From: Amborella trichopoda
Lineage: Eukaryota; Streptophyta; Magnoliopsida; Amborellales; Amborellaceae
Assembly: GCF_000471905.2 (NCBI RefSeq)
Contig: NW_006498507.1
Span: 7,288,763-7,352,762 of the forward strand
Length of the DNA: 64,000 nt
Direction of reading: 5' to 3'
Position numbers and translations under genes: made by a program. Of the stretch, positions 1-11,258 are shown piece after piece. The notes beneath the pieces are model-generated. The model ran no database searches. It had not been told where the DNA came from and worked only from the letters and a program-made list of their open reading frames with translations. Numbering within the stretch: position 1 is the stretch's first letter; every line of letters starts with the position of its first letter.

Positions 1-44
1 TTTATTTATCCTTTCATCATGATTTATATTATCATAAATATATG

Positions 45-45
<1 letters not shown>

Positions 46-108
<63 letters not shown>

Positions 109-120
109 TAATAATAATAA
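46..120. repeat. (TAA)n microsatellite
   Basis: An almost pure TAA/ATA trinucleotide run with one interruption. It runs straight into an ATC-rich stretch at 121-131, which is the tail of the RTE fragment that follows, so the microsatellite probably grew from that retroposon tail. Confidence 0.95.
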
Positions 121-413
121 TCATCATCATCGAATTTCGAGCCTTATCCTAAGGATTTGAGGTTGGCTACATAAATCTCGTTTTGCTATTTTGCTTTATC
201 AAAGTTCATATCCTCAATCAGCTCATAAGTCACCATATATCTTTTGGCTACTTCCATCCATATCCTTTCGAACCTTCCCCTTGCTGTTTTAGAGCCTTCT
301 ACTTGAACCAAATTGCCCCTCTTAACTGGTGTCGTATTATTATAAACATAATCAATGATTATTATTATAAATATAATACATATCATATTTGTAATTTCTA
401 ATATAATGATCAT
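121..413 (-). mobile_element. RTE-clade LINE 3' end fragment
   Basis: Read on the minus strand, this gives the C-terminal tail typical of plant RTE (BovB-like) reverse transcriptases: TTPVKRGNLVQVEGS, then a WMEV motif and a TYELIEDMNFDKAK-like end. It is followed by a short 3' end close to CCTAAATAGTTGGGATAAGG and a GAT-type microsatellite tail. Only the last 70 or so residues remain, with no reverse transcriptase core. The same segment recurs in opposite orientation at 1417-1690. RTE elements use a short trinucleotide tail rather than poly(A), which matches what is seen. Confidence 0.7.
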
Positions 414-1416
414 AAATATTTGTACAATACTATAGTGTAATTATAATTATACAATTGTAAATATCATTGATCCTAAATTATTTTTATTACAATATTATTA
501 TCATAATAATAATTAAATTTTTGTAATATGTTATAAAAAATTGTCATATTAAAACTAAAATTTTAATACTATAACTAATGTTGATTTCATATACAAATGT
601 ATATAGAAATGTGATTTTTCATATATAATATTTAAATAAATATCGTTATTATAAAATGATAGTTATACAATAATTACATTATTGTATAATATTTTTATTA
701 CAATAAACTAATACAAATATAATTACAATTAAATAATTTGTAATTATAATTTAACTTCATATTAATATTAACATATGTCAATGACATATTACTATCTGTT
801 ATTGTTACAATAATAACAATAATAATCAAATTATAATATTTGAATACATAGCGTAATCATAATTTAAAATTGTATTTATAAATAATATACAATATTTTTA
901 CTTATTTTTCTAAATTTTTTATTTTTTATTTTTTATAGTAATGCTTTCAATATAATAATATTATTTATAATTATTAGTTTATTAAATATAACTATATGTA
1001 TTATAATATTATTAACAATTTATTAAAACTCTAATCAAATATTAATATTATTAATGCGATTTCATAAAGAGAGAGAATTAGTTGGGAAAAGGCTTTGACA
1101 ATGATGTGTATAATCATTGGAAATAATAGAATCTAGTTTTGTGTCAATAATAGTTTCGCATTCACATGATGAACACCCAAATAGGTGCATGTTACTAATA
1201 TATATATAGATATATATTTCATTGGAAATTTGATGTTGATGATGATGATGATTTCAGTGAGACTTGTGAATTAGGTGCATGTTACAAATATAATTATGAT
1301 AATAGTATTTTAATAAAAATAATTTAGGAACAATAATATTTACAATTCTATAATTATAATTACACTATAGTATTTTACAAATATTTATCATCATTATATT
1401 AATAATTATAAATACG
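414..1416. other. AT-rich core between inverted RTE ends
   Basis: Extremely AT-rich sequence of A, T and short TAATA words with no believable coding region. Its outer parts (about 370-480 and 1320-1470) are reverse complements of each other, so they extend the inverted repeat made by the two RTE ends. A third scrap of the RTE 3' end, TAGTTGGGAAAAGGC followed by a TGA-rich run, lies near 1079-1105. Confidence 0.6.
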
Positions 1417-1690
1417 ATGTGTGCTATATTTATAATGATAATAATAATCATTGATTATTTTTATATTAATACGACACCGGTTAGGAGGTACAATTTGGTT
1501 CAAGTGGAAGGCTCTAAAGGGGCAAAGAGAATGCCAAAAAGAACATGGATGGAAGTGGTGAGAAAAGATTTAGTGACTTATGGTCTTATTGAGGATATGA
1601 CCCTTGATAGAGGAGAATAGTGGAACAAGATTTTTGTAGCTGACCCCAAATAGTTGGGATAAGGCTCGGATGATGATGGTAATGATTTAA
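1417..1690 (+). mobile_element. RTE-clade LINE 3' end fragment
   Basis: The plus strand encodes TTPVRRYNLVQVEGS, then TWMEVVRKDLVTYGLIEDM, a stop, and a tail reading VADPK. The 3' end is AATAGTTGGGATAAGGC plus GATGATGATGG. These are the last residues and 3' tail of an RTE-clade LINE. It is the mirror partner of the fragment at 121-413. Confidence 0.72.
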
Positions 1691-2894
1691 TTAATCATAC
1701 AAAATTGTAAATCTAAAACCCTGCTATCTCATTTTTGCATTCTTGTATACAATTGATGATTAACTAGAGTAATTCTTTCATAAAAAAAAAAAAAAAATGG
1801 GCTAATTTTTCATTTTTGAATGTAGCAGGCAAAAGTTTTTGCTTTTATTACTAGTTATTTGAGTAGTGTCTTCATATAGAGCTACTGGTGTTTTCTTGTT
1901 TCCTAGTACTCACAAAGTTTGTGTGCTCTTTGTTTTCTATTGCTAGATTTATCTCTTTGGTATTATTCATGTCATAAGAAATGATCTTTGTTTTTCTTGA
2001 AATCCTTGATGAAAATTCAACCGTAAGTGTTTAGGGAAGTGATCTTTTAGGAAGTTCCTTTAATTTGGTTATGCAGGGGTTCATTACCCAATCATCAGAT
2101 TACAAATTTGAAGGTTGTAGGATGGCTGTTCCTGAGTACTGGGATGCTAGTGTACAATGGGAATGATTGGTCAAATTTCTAATCTGGTGGTTGTGGAGGG
2201 AACTCCCTACATTACAAACTAAAATGGATGTCCTACACGATTATTTCCCTAGATGTTAAGCTGGTAGATTGATTGGTTCTTAGAGATAGGACTCCAAATT
2301 TTGGGAGATTATGGAGGCTGAACCATCTTAGTTTCAACAGTTATAATTATGCATTTAACAACAAACTATGTTGTCAGTTGTTATTGAGCTTATTGAACTT
2401 CCAAAACCTTGTATAATACTGTATAGGAGGAGAGAACTTAAAATTGCTAGTGAAGGTGTGACATTCATGGTTTCCCTTTTCCTAATTTGCTTGTTACTGC
2501 ATGGTTTCTGTCCTGTTTCTGAACTGATTCTTCAGATAATTCTGGATAATAGACTTCACTTTCTACCAGTATGGTACTCACTTATGAAAATACCAGCATA
2601 GGCACCTATTTATTTCAGGATGATATTTCTTTTATCACTGCAGATAAATGTTTTATTTGCAGATTCTTCTAACACACATTTCGGACAAGGCCAAAGAGGT
2701 GACCTGTTCAATCAGTTTCCTTAACTGGCTAAACAGTTAGCAAGTTCTAGGTCACCGGACTCAAATTTGTTGTGGGGAAGGCACTGCATATGAAAATTTT
2801 ATATGCATTATCTACATAAAGTATGATCTCTTATTTCTGTCATAGAATTTGTAATTTTGGATGCTATGTTCTTATTTATTTACTTAGTTTTCAA
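1691..2894. other. Intergenic, nothing recognised
   Basis: I see no gene with recognisable protein similarity, no tRNA and no clear repeat ends. Short open frames (for example 2368-2601) look like chance. There is a pure A run near 1783-1797. Confidence 0.5.
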
Positions 2895-3412
2895 CAGCAT
2901 TCCGTGACTTGACTGACTCCACTTGGAGATGGGCAAGTTGTTCGGACTCGTCCTGTGGGTGAGGCCAAGTAGGGGCGAGTTCCACGGCAACTAATGCTAC
3001 CTTTATTAAGGATGGAAAGAATATAAAAAATAGAAAAATGTAAAAAATTTAGAAAACACCATTAAATTACTTACAATTTGGATTTTGATATTTTTTAAGG
3101 TAATTTGGGAACTTTCATTTTTTCCCCTTTTTCTAAAATTTTCAGAAATATTCAATATCTATATTTAAAATTTTATTTACCCAATTTTTTTTAATTTTGT
3201 TTCAATAATCCATCTTTTGCAGAGTTTTTTCATCTTTTAGACCTCTAATGACTCTCTACTACTCTCTTATGTTTTTTCTTATTTTTAACTATATTTAATT
3301 TTTAATTTTTAACTTTTTGCTGCCTTCTTTTTGGGTTGTGCAGGACTTGGTCAAGTCCAATGCCATTTGGCTCAGTCAAGGGCCAAGGGCCGAGTGAAGT
3401 TTCTGAACACTG
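2895..3412. mobile_element. Non-autonomous hAT-type element
   Basis: The element starts CAGCATTCCGTGACTTG and ends AAGTTTCTGAACACTG. The ends are imperfect inverted repeats of CA...TG type. The 8 bases GTTTTCAA stand on both sides (2887-2894 and 3413-3420), giving the 8-bp target site duplication expected of the hAT superfamily. Inside, GC-rich words around GACTCG and CAAGTC lie near both ends and surround an AT-rich middle with no coding capacity. At 518 bp it depends on a transposase encoded elsewhere. Confidence 0.75.
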
Positions 3413-3420
3413 GTTTTCAA

Positions 3421-4312
3421 ATTTTGAATTACAATGTGCCTGTTTGTTCATATTTTCTGCAGACTAACTCTTATGCTTACGTTTTTGCATTCAAGTTGTT
3501 GGATCTCTCTTTACACATCATCAGAAATGTGTGCTTGCTGATACACAATAATCAGGGAATACTGTAGAAGTTACAGCCTTCGTAGGTGGTCTCTATTAAT
3601 GCAATAGCTATTTATGAGACCCCTGAGCATCAGCTATTTGATGCTCATGACATTCTGTTTATAGATGATTTTCACTACCATGTAGTCCAAGATGGTGTTT
3701 GGGTTCTTATAGCTACTCACCAAAGTCTTTGAACCTTTTCTTTTTATCAATGTTTTACTTGACATGTTGCCTGCTTCTCTTGGTTCTGAGCAATGTTTTG
3801 AAACTCTAATTTGCCTGTTGGGCTTGCCAGGTGCCCAGTTGAAAAAAATGATAAAAACTGGGGGTCCTTAAACTCTAATGTAGGGTTTTATATAATTTTT
3901 CCTATATTTTTCCAGTTTGATCGTGGGGAAGATATTGTGGGGCCACCACCCGAATGTACTGTGTCTTTATTATTATTATTATTATTTAACAAATGCTGTA
4001 GTCATGGCACATGTTGGAACCCCGGTTACCACGGTAAATGGCCCACCATGAAAAGTTAGTTATTAAACAGCCGAACAATGAACATTCTATAAACCATCAT
4101 CTTCTTAATCAGTAAAAGTTGCAGTCCACTCATCTTAGGGCCAAAAAAAAAATGGAAACAGAAACAGAGTCGAGACCAAAATCTTGGAGTAAAAGGAAAA
4201 CATCATTACGGATCCCAAAACCCAAAAAAAAAAAAAATCCAAAAATGGGGTACCTCCTAGCACTGCCAATATCCCGCCCAATTTGTATGACAATAATGAG
4301 TAACAATTACTC
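3421..4312. other. Intergenic, downstream of UGDH
   Basis: No gene recognised. It contains a (TTA)n run near 3966-3989 and A-rich tracts near 4141-4150 and 4219-4231. Because UGDH reads leftwards, its 3' UTR should lie in roughly the last 200-300 bases before 4313. I cannot place a polyadenylation site with confidence. Confidence 0.5.
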
Positions 4313-5761
4313 TCAGTTGGAAGCAGCAGCAGGGAGGTCCTTGATCCATGGATCCAGTGGCTTCCCCACTGAGTAAACAATGAATCGAATATTCCTCAGC
4401 TTCTCAGGGTTCACCACGTTCCTCCCATCAAATATGAAGGCTGGCTTCTCCATTTTCTTGTAAATCCTCTCATAATCCAAAGTTTTGAACTCATCCCACT
4501 CAGTGAGAATGCACAGCCCATGTGCCCCTTCGGCGGCTGTGTAGGCGTCCGGTGCCATGCTCACCTGCTTTGATGCAGACGGGCTGCTAGGCACCAGGTG
4601 CTGCGGGTGGTCCCAATCGAACTTGTTTGTCGCCAGGTCCCGCCGTATCTGCTCCTCTAACACCCGTGGATCATATATGCTCAGCTGTGCCCTGTCACCA
4701 AGGAGCCCGAGGCACACGTCGATTGCAGGTGTCTCCCGGGTGTCACTAGTGTCCTTCTTGAATGCAAACCCGAGGATTGCGATCTTCTTGCCAGACACGG
4801 TGTTGAACATTGAGGAGACAACCCGGTTCACAAACAGGCTCTTCTGATCGTCGTTGATGTGGACCGCTTGCTTCCAGTAGTTGGCGACCTCGGTGAGGCC
4901 GTTGCACTCATAGATGTACACGAGGTTGAGGATGTCCTTCTGGAAGCACGACCCACCAAAAGCGACACCTGCATCCAGGAAGTGGGGGCCAATGCGGGAA
5001 TCCCTCCCCACCGCGTATGCCACCTCTGAGACATCGGCGCCTGTGGCCTCACACAGGGCTGACAGCGCGTTGATCGACGAGATGCGCTGTCCAAGGAAAG
5101 CATTCGCGGCGAGCTTTGACAGCTCGGCAGACCACAGGCTCATCGTCAAGATCCGGTCCTCAGGCACCCAGCGCGCATACATGCTCTTGAGGGTAGTGAT
5201 AGCATGCTGACCATTGACCGTGTTGCCCTGCCCACCTATAAGGACTCAGTCGGGGGCAGCCAAGTCCTGGACCGCTGTGTCCTCCGCAAGGAACTCAGGG
5301 TTTGACACAATGTCAAACCTCAGGCCTCTTGAATTGTGGGTGAGGATCTTCTCAATGGCCTCTGCCGTCTTGACAGGGACTGTTGACTTCTCAACGACGA
5401 TCTTGTCAGAGGTGGACACATTGGCAATCATGCGTGCAGCAGACTCCCAATAGGTGAGGTTGGCGGCCTTACCGGCGCCAAGGCCACGGGTCTTGGTCGG
5501 GGTATTGACGGAGACAAAGATGATCTGGGCATCAGCAACGTGGGCCTCAACGTCAGAGCTGAAGAAGAGATTGCGGCCTCGGCGGGACCTGATGACTTCA
5601 TTGAGGCCTGGCTCAAAGATGGGGAGGCAGTCACTGTTCCAAGCATTGATGCGCGAGACAGAGATGTCAACGACGACAACCTCAATGTCTGGGCACTTGC
5701 ATGCTATCATCGCCATCGTCGGCCCACCCACATAGCCGGCACCAATGCAGCAGATCTTCAT
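4313..5761 (-). pseudogene. UGD: UDP-glucose 6-dehydrogenase with one in-frame stop
   Basis: UGDH oxidises UDP-glucose to UDP-glucuronate with two NAD+ in the cytosol, feeding pectin and hemicellulose precursors. The minus strand holds one uninterrupted reading frame of 482 codons plus stop, the usual length for plant UGDH and, as usual, in one exon. The NAD-binding start reads MKICCIGAGYVGGPTMA. The frame also has VSVNTPTKTRGLGAGKAA, the VEKSTVPVKTAEAIEKIL stretch, the SAELSKLAANAF helix, and GGSCFQKD with the catalytic cysteine at residue 272. The C-terminal domain has FAFKKDTSDTRETPAID and FDGRNVV. Codon 172, in the conserved PDRVLIGG, is TGA where Arg (CGA) is expected (bases 5246-5248), a single C-to-T type change. 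There is no frameshift. The coding part is much GC-richer than its surroundings. It could be a young pseudogene, a decaying duplicate, an allele, or a sequence error in a working gene. Confidence 0.93.
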
Positions 5762-6000
5762 CTTCTCTCTACCTCTGATTCTCTCTCTACTCTTTCCTAT
5801 GTCTCTGCCTCTTTAGGTGTTTTGTGTTGCTAGTGGGGCGTATGAGGAATGAAGGTGGAGGGAAGAGGATATGTTGAGGTGGCATTGATTTTGGTGTCTG
5901 TTCGGAAGGTGGTGGGAGAGAGAGGTCTCCAGTCTGTAGTCCTCCTACTCCTGAGTCCACATAGGGGGCAAATCGCTAACGGGCACCGGTTTTGAAAATG
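5762..6000 (-). promoter_or_regulatory. UGDH upstream leader region
   Basis: Directly upstream of the UGDH ATG, the minus strand is a GA-rich purine tract (CT-rich on the plus strand at 5760-5810), typical of plant 5' leaders. No clear TATA box was placed. Plant UGDH genes often have a leader intron, so the true promoter may lie further out. Confidence 0.35.
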
Positions 6001-6096
6001 GGATTGAAATGACCCTCATTTTTAAGGTTAAAAGACGTTTTCTCTCCTCCCCAAAAGCCTTAATCTTAAAATTTTATATAGAGATCCGCAAACAGA

Positions 6097-6200
6097 AGCG
6101 AGAGAATTTTCTCTGGGATTGGATACAATGAGACCGTAACATTTTGGAAGCGAGAGAATTTTCTCTGGGATTGGATACAATGAGACCGTAACATTTTGAA
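6097..6200. repeat. 52-bp tandem duplication
   Basis: Two adjoining, nearly identical 52-base units start at 6097 and 6149. Each holds GAATTTTCTCTGGGATTGG and ATACAATGAGACCGTAAC. Related words (GGGATTATATACAATGAGA) appear at about 57017 and, inverted, at about 58640, so the unit may be part of a dispersed repeat. Confidence 0.85.
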
Positions 6201-6941
6201 AGCTAAGTTCATGAATGCCTCGGATTTCAAATTGGAGAGCTGGGTGTGGTGTCTTACTTTCTTGTATAAATTCGACTTTGAATGCATTCAATGAGACACT
6301 TTAGGCGGTGGATATCTGATGGATTGTAATTTTTCTCTCGTGCATTAAATGTATACTATGCGGCCTCTAATGCCAGCAAAAGTGTCTATTAGAGTGGAAA
6401 GAGTGTTTGCCAGTTTGTTTCTTTTTTTTCTTTTTCCTTCCCATTTGTGCATTTAATGGAATTTCCAGGTCGCATTCACAAACAAGTTAAAATGAGAATC
6501 AAAGATGCCAACTTTCCTACTTCCATCCTTTTATCCTTCTCACGCAAATTCGGTAAGAGGACAGGTGATCCTATAGGAGCATATTATACAGTTATTCCCT
6601 CCAGAAAAAAGTATTTAGGATATTATTATGTTATAGAGATTTAAGATTCATTTTAAAACTACCATATATTATTTTCAGAAATTAAAAAAAAAAAAGGGTT
6701 CCAAACACAATTTTAGGACAGTTTTTTTTTTATGCAAATATGCTTATAAAGTTTATAGTATTTTTGTATTTTATTATTATTATTATTATTATTATAATGT
6801 AGGCTTTCAAGCAAGGTGGTGAATGAACAGTGTGAACCTGCACAAGCATGTGATCTTTTGGCTTCTCAATGCCGCTCCGGACCGCACCAAACCAAATCAA
6901 CGCGGTTTGACAAGTAGCTGTCTTGCTGCTTGTTCTTGCCG
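6201..6941. other. Intergenic, nothing recognised
   Basis: No supported gene. It holds a (TTA)n run near 6771-6796 and several homopolymer runs. Confidence 0.5.
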
Positions 6942-7215
6942 TAGGGGTGGCAAGCGGCCAGATCTGGACATGGACCCAAAATAAAAAAACATATGTATAT
7001 TTAAATCTTTAATTATACTTATTCAAAAATTATTAAAATATTATATATTAACAATATTTTGGTCCCTATTCGGATCTATATAGACCTGGATCTGGATCCG
7101 AATAATGTTTAGGTCCAAAATTTGGATATGGACCCGACCTGCCGGATCCTATCTTTGACCATACCTCGACCCAAGTTGGGTTCGGTCATCGGGTCCAGGT
7201 CCATTGCCACCCCTA
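6942..7215. mobile_element. TAGGGGTGGCAA-ended MITE
   Basis: The ends are TAGGGGTGGCAA at the left and TTGCCACCCCTA at the right, a perfect 12-base inverted repeat. Next to the ends lie words such as GATCTGGA and GGGTCCAGG, and the middle is AT-rich. No coding region is present. Elements with this end are common in plants and are usually placed with hAT. I could not see a clean target duplication here, but the relative at 43440-43694 suggests 8 bp. Confidence 0.75.
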
Positions 7216-7364
7216 ACATGCTCATATCTTTCTTCTTCATTCTTCTTCTTCCTTTCTCTTCTTTTTTTTTTTTTGTTATATGTTTTAACCGATTCTTCAT
7301 GTCCAATCTTAGTGGGTGGTTAAACTAAAGCCCAATTCCAAGTTTTAAAACACTGACCTTAGAA

Positions 7365-7683
7365 TAGGGGTGGCAACGGGTCTGATCGGATCCAAGTCCG
7401 ACACATAAAAAAATTTATGAGACCTGACCAGACCCGACCGGACCCAACATACAAATAGAAAAAAAATACATATATTCTCTAAATATTATAACTGAGAATA
7501 TATAATTATATTTATTTAAATATTATTAAAATATAATATATTAAATATTATTTAAATAATAATATTATTTGGATAAGGTCAACATGGATTCAAACCCGAC
7601 ATGGATTCAAACCCGACCTGCCGGGTCTAATTTTTTGATAGATACCGGGACCTGGGTTGGGTCCACATGAACTTGGACTCCCC
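7365..7683. mobile_element. Truncated TAGGGGTGGCAA MITE
   Basis: The left end TAGGGGTGGCAACGGG is present, followed by GACCCGACC-type words, an AT-rich core and a mirrored GGGTCTAA / GGGTTGGGTCC right half. The final CCACCCCTA end is missing. It is the neighbour and relative of the copy at 6942-7215. Confidence 0.6.
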
Positions 7684-7739
7684 CTTTCTTTCTTTTTTTA
7701 CAATATTCCATTTGTTTTTTTTATTGTAAATCATTGCAA

Positions 7740-8065
7740 GGTAATCAAGCAATAAGATTGTCTGATACAATCAACGATTGAAAGGAAACACCTCTCTTTG
7801 CTAAAGAATCGTCCACATCGTTGCCCTCTCAACGGATACACCTAAACGAGATAGACAATTCACATGTTTAAGTACATGATCTCCAGTGAAATTGATATTA
7901 ATCTCCATGGTGTTTTTGAAGTAGCATTACATCAACTGATTGCATTCAAAGAATCGCCTTCAACAACACATGGTATATGGATATTCCGCTCCTTGATAAT
8001 TTTAAGGTCTTGAAAAATTACTAACATTTCCACTTCATTTGTCGTATATCTAGCATCCCGTGGAA
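7740..8065 (-). mobile_element. LINE RNase H fragment
   Basis: On the minus strand the translation includes EVEMLVIFQDLKIIKERNI, then CVVEGDSLNAIS, and, in another frame, NVDDSLAKRGV. These match the end of the RNase H-like domain carried by plant L1-type LINEs (the VVEGDS strand and the closing AD.LAKRG). The reading frame is shifted between the parts, so it is a dead scrap with no reverse transcriptase core. Confidence 0.6.
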
Positions 8066-8865
8066 TTTAAGAAACCAGAAATAGTATTATGAAAAACTAT
8101 TGCCTTTTTTTAATGAAAAAAATAAAGAGAGCTCGTAGCATGCTGCATAGGAGCATACTGTACAACAACTCCCTTGAGCAAATTAGATATCTAGGAGGAT
8201 TTTTTTTATCCAAACTTTTTGGATCCATGTAAGCATCACTAGATTACTATTTTAAAGGACAAAAAAAAAATCTGGATTCTGAGCTCTTGTTCAATTATGG
8301 GATGTCATTATTTTCAGGCACACAAAGAGTACGAATTAATTTTGTTTTTCTATGAGGTTGGTCATGGGGTATAAGAGACTTACATCCCCAAATGTGGGAT
8401 CAATATTCCTAACTCCAAATGCACACTAGGCTGCCGCGGAAGCATGAAATTTTTTCACGAAAATACCTTGGCGGAGTACCCAAAGGATATCACAATGATC
8501 CAGGGACAGGTTTTGTTGCTTTGAGATTGATGCCTTGTTTGTTCGCCTCTTTCTTTTTAGTTTTACATGCACAACTAGCCTGCATCATCAGATAGATAAT
8601 ATAAAATGATTGCATACTATGAGATCATTTATTTTGTATATGAGGAGATGACAATCATTTTTAGACATCAAATGTAAAATCTAATAGATGAAAGCGTATC
8701 GCAATATTTGAAAAATCTTATTTTGGACTTTGTATCCAAAGAGTACATATCCCCAACCACGAGCTTTTAAAGCTAATAGTCAATGATGTTGTGACCTCCA
8801 TATACTAAAAGTAAATGATCTCCTTGTATATATTTCTGAAAATAAAAGGTACAATTCATGTAAAG
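8066..8865. other. Intergenic, nothing recognised
   Basis: AT-rich sequence with no supported gene or clear element ends. Confidence 0.45.
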
Positions 8866-9065
8866 CATCAACCTCAAACAATTAAAATAAGATGAACTTT
8901 CAAACCCTATAGTAAAATGTAGTTCTAATGGCAGAAGCTTCAACAACAGTATAAAATTTATTTTTATCCCTAATTGTATAATCTAAAGTTCCAAAAATAG
9001 GGCAGATCGAGCAAATTTTATAAAATAATTAAAAATATTGAAATATGCAACAAAATGCATAATTT
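8866..9065. mobile_element. Partial copy of the 350-390 bp TIR family
   Basis: It shares the ordered words AACAATTAAAATAAG, TTTTATCCCTAATTGTATAAT and GGGCAGATCGAGC with the better copy at 12695-13078 (compare ACAATCAAAATAAAGCAC, ATAATTAATTATAAAAT and GTAGATCGAGCCGATC). Only one half of the element is present. Confidence 0.5.
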
Positions 9066-9212
9066 TTTAGAATTGAATTTTTTTTTTTAGGTACATCCAT
9101 ACTCCAAGTCAACATAATCAATTGGAGGGTTCTCCAACATCACAACAACCTTGGCTCTTAAGACAACACCCTACTTTTATGCTATAAAGTTGAAAACATT
9201 GCATAAGCATTT

Positions 9213-10410
9213 TGTTAAAATTATTAAAGTGTATTTTCTAGAAAGTATACTAGTTTTTATGTTATTTTATCACGAGTGATGTAGTAAGGTTGCGCTTGTA
9301 AATTTGTGCAGTAGGAAGTTGTAAAACTACTAGGCGGTTAGTAGTTATTGTTACAAGTGGGTAGTTATCGTAGGAAATATGGTTATAAAAACATCTATTT
9401 AAAGAGAGGTGTATAGTGAGAAAATTGGGGTCACATGATTAAAGATTAATCTTGAGTGTCAAGATTATAATGCATTTGTGTTCCCCGGGGCCACATGTGT
9501 TAAGGTTAATATTGTGTGTTGAGATTGTAATGCCTTTGTGTACCCCATGTTTTTCTTTAATGAAGTTTTTCTTTTACTTCATCTTGGTTCTTCTTTTTCT
9601 TTCTATTTGCTTATGAGTCTTGGGCTAATGTGGCATTATCACACTAATTGAGAAGCGGATTGCTCCGGTATTGTGGGATCCATCTTTCTCTACATGGTAT
9701 CAGAGCCAGGCGATGTTGTCTTGACTCCCTTGGTGAAGAAAATCAATTGTCTTTTTTAACATGGATTCGGTAGAATGTCTAATGGTTTTAATATGGAGTT
9801 GGGAACTATTAAAACCATTGATGCGGAAGAACCTATTTGGAGGCACAAATAAAGTGACTTATCATTTGTGGGTTAAAGAGGGAGTATATTCCTAATGCTA
9901 CCTATTGGTGGAATTTGAGAATCTATTTAATGGCCTGCTAAATAGTCGGATTTTCAATTTTGGGAAATGATAGAGATAATCGCATATGCATGGTCTCCTT
10001 TCTAGAAAATCAGTTTAAGAGGGAGTGTTAAAATTGTTAAAATGTCTTTTCCAGAAAGTATATTAGTTTTTATGTTATTTTATCATAAGTGATGTAGTAA
10101 AGTTGCACTTGTAAGTTTGTGTGGCAGGAAGTTGTAAAACTACTAGGTGGTTAGTAATTATAGTTGCAAGTGAGTAGTTATTGTAAGAAATATGGTTGTA
10201 TAAAACGTATATTTAAAGAAAGGTGGGTGGTAAGAAAATTGGGAGCCATATTTAAAGTTAATCTTGGATGTCAAGATTGTAATGTCTTTGTGTACTCCAT
10301 TATTTTTCTTTAATGCAAGTTTTTCTTTTACCTCATCTTGAATCTTCTTTCTATTTGCTTATGAGTCTTGAGTTAATGTGACATTGTTACACTAATTGAG
10401 AAGTGGATTT
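9213..10410 (+). mobile_element. Short LTR element fossil (LTR-internal-LTR)
   Basis: Two similar direct repeats begin TGTTAAAATTRTTAAARTG, at 9213 and 10026. The left one runs to about 9692 and is followed by a primer binding site, TGGTATCAGAGCC, complementary to initiator tRNA-Met. The right one is preceded by a polypurine tract, AAGAGGGAG. Only about 330 bases lie between, with no gag or pol left. This is either a TRIM-like small LTR element or a Copia element that lost its inside. The repeats differ at many positions, so the insertion is old. It is a non-coding fossil. Confidence 0.85.
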
Positions 10411-10748
10411 TCATACAATTTTATCCCAGCAACAAACGCACATATCCATAGAATTCAAGAGACATGTTTGACAAACCACTCGTTTGGTCGACATGAATGC
10501 AATTCTTGGTTTTGTTGGTGACGAGTTGGGAGAGTCATGGATTTGAAACTTATGGTGAGTTTTATCTTTTTCTAACAAATATGTCCAAGTCTACTGGACG
10601 CCAGTTTTTATATTTCTTACTTTTCAAATAAGTCTTCTCTAAAACTTGTGGATTTATATCCGGGGGCCTCCTACCTTTGAAGCCTTTTTTTTTCTTTTTT
10701 TTCCACGACATGTTATCCGTGGGACGCCTTTGAAGTCCGACTTATATC
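10411..10748. other. Intergenic, nothing recognised
   Basis: Flanking sequence of the LTR element, with no supported feature. Confidence 0.4.
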
Positions 10749-11258
10749 TAGGGGTGGTAATGGACTTTATCAAACTCGGGGCCCGACAAGTAGACCGATC
10801 TCGAATTTGGGTATGGGTCTAAATTTTGGACCCGAAAGATTAGGTCTGGGCCCAAAACCTAGACCTCAATACTATTTGGGTCCGAGTCTGGGCCAGTCAG
10901 ACCAGATCCAAATAATATGGTATATGTGTTCAATGTTGCCGAATGGCAACACATTTGTTTTTTAGGAATTTCAGTTATTGCTCAAAACAATAAGGAATGT
11001 AGGTATTGTTGTTCAATATTGTAAATGTTGCCATATTGCCTAGATATATGATAGTAAGTGAAAAAAAAAAGAAACTTATAGTCAATGTGGCAATGGACCC
11101 GTCTAGACTCAGGACCCGACGGATAGACTTGACCTCGGGTTGAGGCATGTGTCTAAATTTTGAACCCGAAAGGTCAAGTCCTTGATCTAAAACCTGGACC
11201 CAAATACTATTTAGTCCAGGTTCGAGTCTCGCCGGACCGGACCCACTGCCACCTCCAC
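10749..11258. mobile_element. Compound GGGGTGGYAA-type MITE
   Basis: It begins TAGGGGTGGTAATGGA and ends ACTGCCACCTCCACC, with arrays of GGACCCG, GGGTCCGAG and CCCGAAAG between. A second internal start, GTGGCAATGGACCCG, lies near 11090, so two related units seem joined or nested around a short AT-rich stretch. There is no coding content. Confidence 0.55.

Noticed and set aside
2368-2601. A 77-residue open frame upstream of UGDH
   Set aside because: No similarity, no splice or start context, and typical of chance frames in this AT-rich DNA.
4557-5210. Plus-strand and alternative minus-strand frames over UGDH
   Set aside because: They are shadows of the GC-rich UGDH coding frame and have no similarity of their own.
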